A stretch of DNA of 64,000 nt from Halomarina rubra (GTDB lineage Archaea > Halobacteriota > Halobacteria > Halobacteriales > Haloarculaceae): positions 751,798 through 815,797 of the forward strand of contig NZ_JALXFV010000008.1 of the NCBI RefSeq assembly GCF_023699475.1. Direction: 5' to 3'. Positions 61,160 through 64,000 of this stretch are shown here, one piece after another (within the stretch, counting starts at the first letter, position 1; each line of letters starts with the position of its first letter). The position numbers and the translations under genes were made by a program. Under the pieces are notes generated by a model. That model searched no databases, was not told the DNA's origin, and saw only the letters and a program-made list of their open reading frames with translations.

Positions 61160-61227
61160 GTACCACGAATATCTCGGCGGACGGTGACAGTCGTTACGGT
61201 TTTGCACCCCCCGGTCGCCCCTCGGGC

Positions 61228-61572
61228 ATGGGACTGGTCTTCTTCCGCACCGCCGCGCTCGACGACGTCGTATCGTTCTACACCGATACGGTCGGCGCAC
61301 GCGTCTGGCACGAACAGCCAGACTGCACCATCCTCGAACACGGCGCGTTCCGCGTGGGCTTCTGTGCCGCCGAGGAGGCCCCCGAGACCGAGGGCGTCCT
61401 CACGTTCGTCTATCCGAATCGGGCGGGCGTCGACGCCGCCCACGAGCGCCTCGTCGACCACGGTGTCGACACCGACGGCGACCCTCGGTTCAACGAGCGC
61501 TACGACATCTACCAGTTCTTCGCGACCGACCCCGAGGGCCGGACCGTGGAGTTCCAGACGTTCGAGCACTGA
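61228..61572 (+). CDS. VOC-superfamily (glyoxalase-like) protein
   Basis: 114 residues: LDDVVSFYTDTVGARVWHEQPDCTILEHG and the end YQFFATDPEGRTVEFQTFEH with the metal-binding Glu. It belongs to the glyoxalase/bleomycin resistance/dioxygenase superfamily. Substrate unknown. The ATG at 61228 gives the conserved N-terminus (GLVFFRTAALDDV). Confidence 0.88.
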   Translation: MGLVFFRTAALDDVVSFYTDTVGARVWHEQPDCTILEHGAFRVGFCAAEEAPETEGVLTFVYPNRAGVDAAHERLVDHGVDTDGDPRFNERYDIYQFFATDPEGRTVEFQTFEH

Positions 61573-61607
61573 GCAGCCCACACGGTCGCCAGAACTGTAC
61601 GTCGGCG

Positions 61608-63161
61608 CTACACGGGGTCGGTCCGCGGGCCGGACGGCTCGTCGCGTGTTCCCGACGCCGACGGTTCCTCGCGCAGTGACTCGGTGCGCTCACGGTGGAA
61701 CTGCTCGCGGCGCTCTGCGACGGCGGCGTGCATCCGCCGTTCGACCGTCTCTCGGAGGTCGTCGGCGACGTCGGCGTCGATGTCGACGGCGCGGGCGTCC
61801 TGCCCACCGTGTCCGCCCGACCCGGCGGTGTCGACGACGAGCGTCGCGAGTCGCCGCCGGCGCTGGAACACCGACGCCGTCGTGGCGACGGTCTGGATGC
61901 GGTGGTACGGGACGACCACCTCCCGCTGGACGAGGTAGCCGTTGCGCGCGAGCACGTAGTCGTCCTGGACGGCGTAGCCCCGGGCGCTCCACGTCGCGTG
62001 GGCGGCGACGGGGACCGCGGGGAGCAGCACGAGCGTCCCCCACCACGCCCCCGTCAGCGGCGTGAACGCGACGAGGGTGTACGCGAGGCCGACGACCCCG
62101 AGCGCGACGACGCCGTAGCGAATCCCGTAGCGAAGCCGTGCGCGCTTCGGCGGGCGGACGTACTCGGGGTCCTCGAACGGTTCGATGGACTGCGCGAGCG
62201 TCCGGACCCGGTCGCCTTCGGCGAACGGGACCGCCGACTGCGACCCGCCCTCGCCGGGGGCGTAGCCCGCGGTGACGACGGCGAGCGACCCGTAGCCGAT
62301 AATTCGGGCGAGCACGTTCGCCTTGATGGCGAGTGACTGGACCTTCTCCAGCGGGATGGTGCCGCTGAACCGTTGGAGCAGGCCGCGTTCGTAGCGCAAC
62401 TCCTCGTGCGCCCGCGTCAGGCGGAAGCCGTAGTAGTTCGAGACGGCGACGGCCCCGCCGACCAGCGCGGCGACGGTGTAGAGGACGAGCACGCCCCCGA
62501 TGCCGAGCGTGATTGGTGACAGTTGGACCAGGAGCGGCCGGGTCGGGCCGAGCACGTCGCCGAGCGACGGTGCGAGCAGCGGGATGCTGACCGAGAGGAA
62601 AGAGACGACCCGGAGGTCGACGGAGACGAACCCCAACAGCAGCAGTTCGCGCATCGTGATAGCGTACAACGGTTCGGAGTCGTCTCGCGTCGCGCTCTCG
62701 CGTTCGTCGGTTGGGTCGTGCGTCCCGTTCCGGGTCCGACGACCGAGTTCGTCCTGGAGTCTGCTCGCCTCCCCGCGGGCGACGAACCGGAGGGTCGCCT
62801 CGGTGGCGCTCCCGCCGGCGGTCTCCAGGCGCACCTCGGCGATGCCGAGCGCCCGCTGGACGGGGTTGGCCGCGATGTCGACGTTCTGGATGCGTCGGTA
62901 CGGTATCTCGCGACTGCGTCGCGAGAGGATGCCCGACCGGATGTCGAACGTCTGGTCGCCGAGGTCGTAGGTGAACCGTCGGTAGTAGAGGGCGTGGTAG
63001 CCCGCCGAGAGCGCGACGACGGCAACGACACCGCCCGCGAGCAACAGCGTGGGCGGCACGTCGGTCCCCTCGGAGGTGAGCAGGACGATGCCGACCAGCC
63101 AGACGAGTCGCGTCACCGACTCGCCCGCCCGGTACGGCACCGACCGGACGTCGAGTCTCAT
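61608..63161 (-). CDS. PH-domain membrane protein (YdbT-like)
   Basis: 517 residues. Three bPH2-type PH domains are interspersed with pairs of membrane helices: YRRFTYDLGDQTFDIRSGILSRRSREIPYRRIQNVDI, YYGFRLTRAHEELRYERGLLQRFSGTIPLEKVQSLAI, and YAVQDDYVLARNGYLVQREVVVPYHRIQTV. This matches YdbT. It overlaps the upstream YdbS-like gene by 4 bp (ATGA), forming a conserved pair of envelope proteins of unknown role. Confidence 0.9.
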   Translation of the reverse strand: MRLDVRSVPYRAGESVTRLVWLVGIVLLTSEGTDVPPTLLLAGGVVAVVALSAGYHALYYRRFTYDLGDQTFDIRSGILSRRSREIPYRRIQNVDIAANPVQRALGIAEVRLETAGGSATEATLRFVARGEASRLQDELGRRTRNGTHDPTDERESATRDDSEPLYAITMRELLLLGFVSVDLRVVSFLSVSIPLLAPSLGDVLGPTRPLLVQLSPITLGIGGVLVLYTVAALVGGAVAVSNYYGFRLTRAHEELRYERGLLQRFSGTIPLEKVQSLAIKANVLARIIGYGSLAVVTAGYAPGEGGSQSAVPFAEGDRVRTLAQSIEPFEDPEYVRPPKRARLRYGIRYGVVALGVVGLAYTLVAFTPLTGAWWGTLVLLPAVPVAAHATWSARGYAVQDDYVLARNGYLVQREVVVPYHRIQTVATTASVFQRRRRLATLVVDTAGSGGHGGQDARAVDIDADVADDLRETVERRMHAAVAERREQFHRERTESLREEPSASGTRDEPSGPRTDPV

Positions 63162-63700
63162 ACCGCGTCTTCCCCTTCTGCGACGATGGCGAGGCGCTTC
63201 AGACGCTCCTGGAGGGCCTCGGCCTGCTCGGGGGTCAGTCCCGGAATCGTCACGTCCGCGCCCCGCGACCCGGCGGTGTAGACCACGACGGTCGCCAACC
63301 CCGCGACGCGCTCGACGGGGCCGCGGTTCGAGTCGACGTGCTGGATGCGGACGTACGGGACGACGGTCCGGACGCGCGTCAGGACGCCGCGGTGGAGGAA
63401 CAGCGAGTCGGAGCGAACCTGGTAGCGCCAGACGCGGTACCGGGCGAGGGCGAGGCCGACCGTGAGCGTACCGACGCCGACGAACACGAGGCCGCCGACC
63501 CAGAGGTAGTCGGGGTCGACGACGTAGGCGACGCCGCCGGCCAGCGCGCCGAAGATCGCGGCGGCGACGAGCGCCTGCATCGCCCAGACGTATCTGACGC
63601 GAGGGTCGAGCGAGCGCAGCGTCTCGTCCGGGGCCGCTCGCTCGGCCGTCGATGGCGACCGCTCGGCGGTCTGGTCGGCGTTCCCGTCGACGGCGGTCAT
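63158..63700 (-). CDS. PH-domain membrane protein (YdbS-like)
   Basis: 180 residues. Acidic N-terminus, two membrane helices (YVWAMQALVAAAIFGALAGGVAYVV, YLWVGGLVFVGVGTLTVGLAL), then a single bPH2 domain (YQVRSDSLFLHRGVLTRVRTVVPYVRIQHVDSNRGPVERVAGLATVVVYTAG). It is the small partner of the YdbT-like protein and translationally coupled to it. The TATA box at 63725 lies 24-30 bp upstream. Confidence 0.9.
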   Translation of the reverse strand: MTAVDGNADQTAERSPSTAERAAPDETLRSLDPRVRYVWAMQALVAAAIFGALAGGVAYVVDPDYLWVGGLVFVGVGTLTVGLALARYRVWRYQVRSDSLFLHRGVLTRVRTVVPYVRIQHVDSNRGPVERVAGLATVVVYTAGSRGADVTIPGLTPEQAEALQERLKRLAIVAEGEDAV

Positions 63701-63724
63701 CGTTCCAACGACGACGCCCGGCGG

Positions 63725-63730
63725 TAAATA
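63725..63730 (-). promoter_or_regulatory. TATA box of the YdbS/YdbT-like operon
   Basis: TATTTA on the minus strand, 24-30 bp before the ATG at 63700, next to CTATTTACC. Strong match to the haloarchaeal spacing. Confidence 0.6.
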
Positions 63731-63809
63731 GCTGGGTGGAGACGGCCGGAACCGGTCGACTGCACCCCGTTCGAGGCTCGCGTCACCCGACCGACCTCCT
63801 CCCGCTCGG

Positions 63810-64000
63810 TCAGACGCGACGGAGACGGTCGGCCCGAACTTCGACCGCCGGCGCGTAGTGACACACCGGGTCACTCGTGGGTGTCTCGAACCCGTTGGCG
63901 TCGAAACAGTCGTTGCGCCGGAGCGTACAGTCGGCCGGCGAGAGGGGCCACGGGTCGTGTTCGACGACGCCGACGCGGAGGGCGGTGGCATCGGCCGCGG
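63810..64000 (-). CDS. DUF2071-like (YqjF family) protein, C-terminal part, truncated by the window edge
   Basis: The last about 62 codons of a gene whose 5' end lies beyond 64000. The visible part contains LSPADCTLRRNDCFDANGFE and DPVCHYAPAVEVRAD, which resembles the C-terminus of DUF2071/YqjF-like proteins. It ends with TGA at 63810-63812. Family placement is tentative because of truncation. Confidence 0.55.
   Translation of the reverse strand, partial: AADATALRVGVVEHDPWPLSPADCTLRRNDCFDANGFETPTSDPVCHYAPAVEVRADRLRRV

Overview
The window is a 64 kb chromosomal segment of a haloarchaeon (class Halobacteria). The evidence is the very high GC content, the strongly acidic proteins (Asp/Glu-rich with few Lys), the archaeal information-processing genes (TFB, Orc1/Cdc6, RPA, proteasome alpha, CDC48/VAT, RNase P proteins, SBDS), the many haloarchaea-specific small families, and the short-leader genes with a TATA-like box 25-31 bp before the start codon. 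The genus cannot be fixed from this segment. Almost everything is single-copy core chromosome. No tRNA, rRNA, insertion sequence, integrase or CRISPR array was found.

Layout. 0-7.4 kb: CYTH phosphatase/cyclase, FKBP isomerase with a GGM-rich tail, an ArsR-like HTH regulator, a P-loop-degenerate RecA/KaiC-like protein, a MinD-like ATPase, the pyrB-pyrI pair, a TIM-barrel-like protein, a NUDIX hydrolase coupled to a zinc-ribbon microprotein. 7.5-14.6 kb: an RNA-processing/proteostasis block (exosome-associated RNA-binding protein, RNase P components 3 and 2 with an embedded methyltransferase, psmA, SBDS), then FUN14 and HflX. 14.6-27.6 kb: moaC-nnr, acylphosphatase, OGG-type glycosylase, TFB, a bacterio-opsin-activator-type HTH regulator, a cysteine-desulfurase-like enzyme, thioredoxin reductase, RlaP nucleotidyltransferase, WecB-like epimerase, archaeal riboflavin reductase. 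27.7-40.2 kb: the rpa operon (RPA, COG3390 RPA-associated protein, phosphoesterase), acyl-CoA synthetase, Lhr helicase, CDC48/VAT. 40.2-46.8 kb: K+ channel, shikimate kinase-chorismate mutase pair, orc1/cdc6 and a 0.9 kb putative replication origin, beta-carbonic anhydrase. 47-64 kb: surE, SDR, lipoprotein, Rsm22-like methyltransferase with tyrA, PepQ-type peptidase, a solitary PD-(D/E)XK nuclease, penicillin-acylase family hydrolase, a K+ channel/TrkA protein, and a YdbS/YdbT-like PH-domain pair.

The most distinctive element is the intergenic region next to orc1/cdc6 (45201-46128). It holds ten copies of a motif with core CGCCGCTGTAA or close variants; an eleventh copy lies just beyond the 3' end of orc1. 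Six share an extended 21-bp form resembling an archaeal origin recognition box (ORB) and five have only the core, like mini-ORBs. Most point one way, with two inverted copies at the far edge. The region also holds a four-run G-tract with single-base spacers, a 9-bp hairpin and a core box immediately upstream of the orc1 TATA box. This is read as a replication origin with an unusual ORB sequence and a likely Orc1 autoregulatory site.

Other points for a second look are the acidic linker with a repeated DEP(S/A)FE motif in the COG3390 protein, an inverted repeat centred on the TATA box of the penicillin-acylase gene, a hairpin-rich 319-bp leader upstream of the RNase P gene, and several zinc-finger microproteins shorter than 60 residues.
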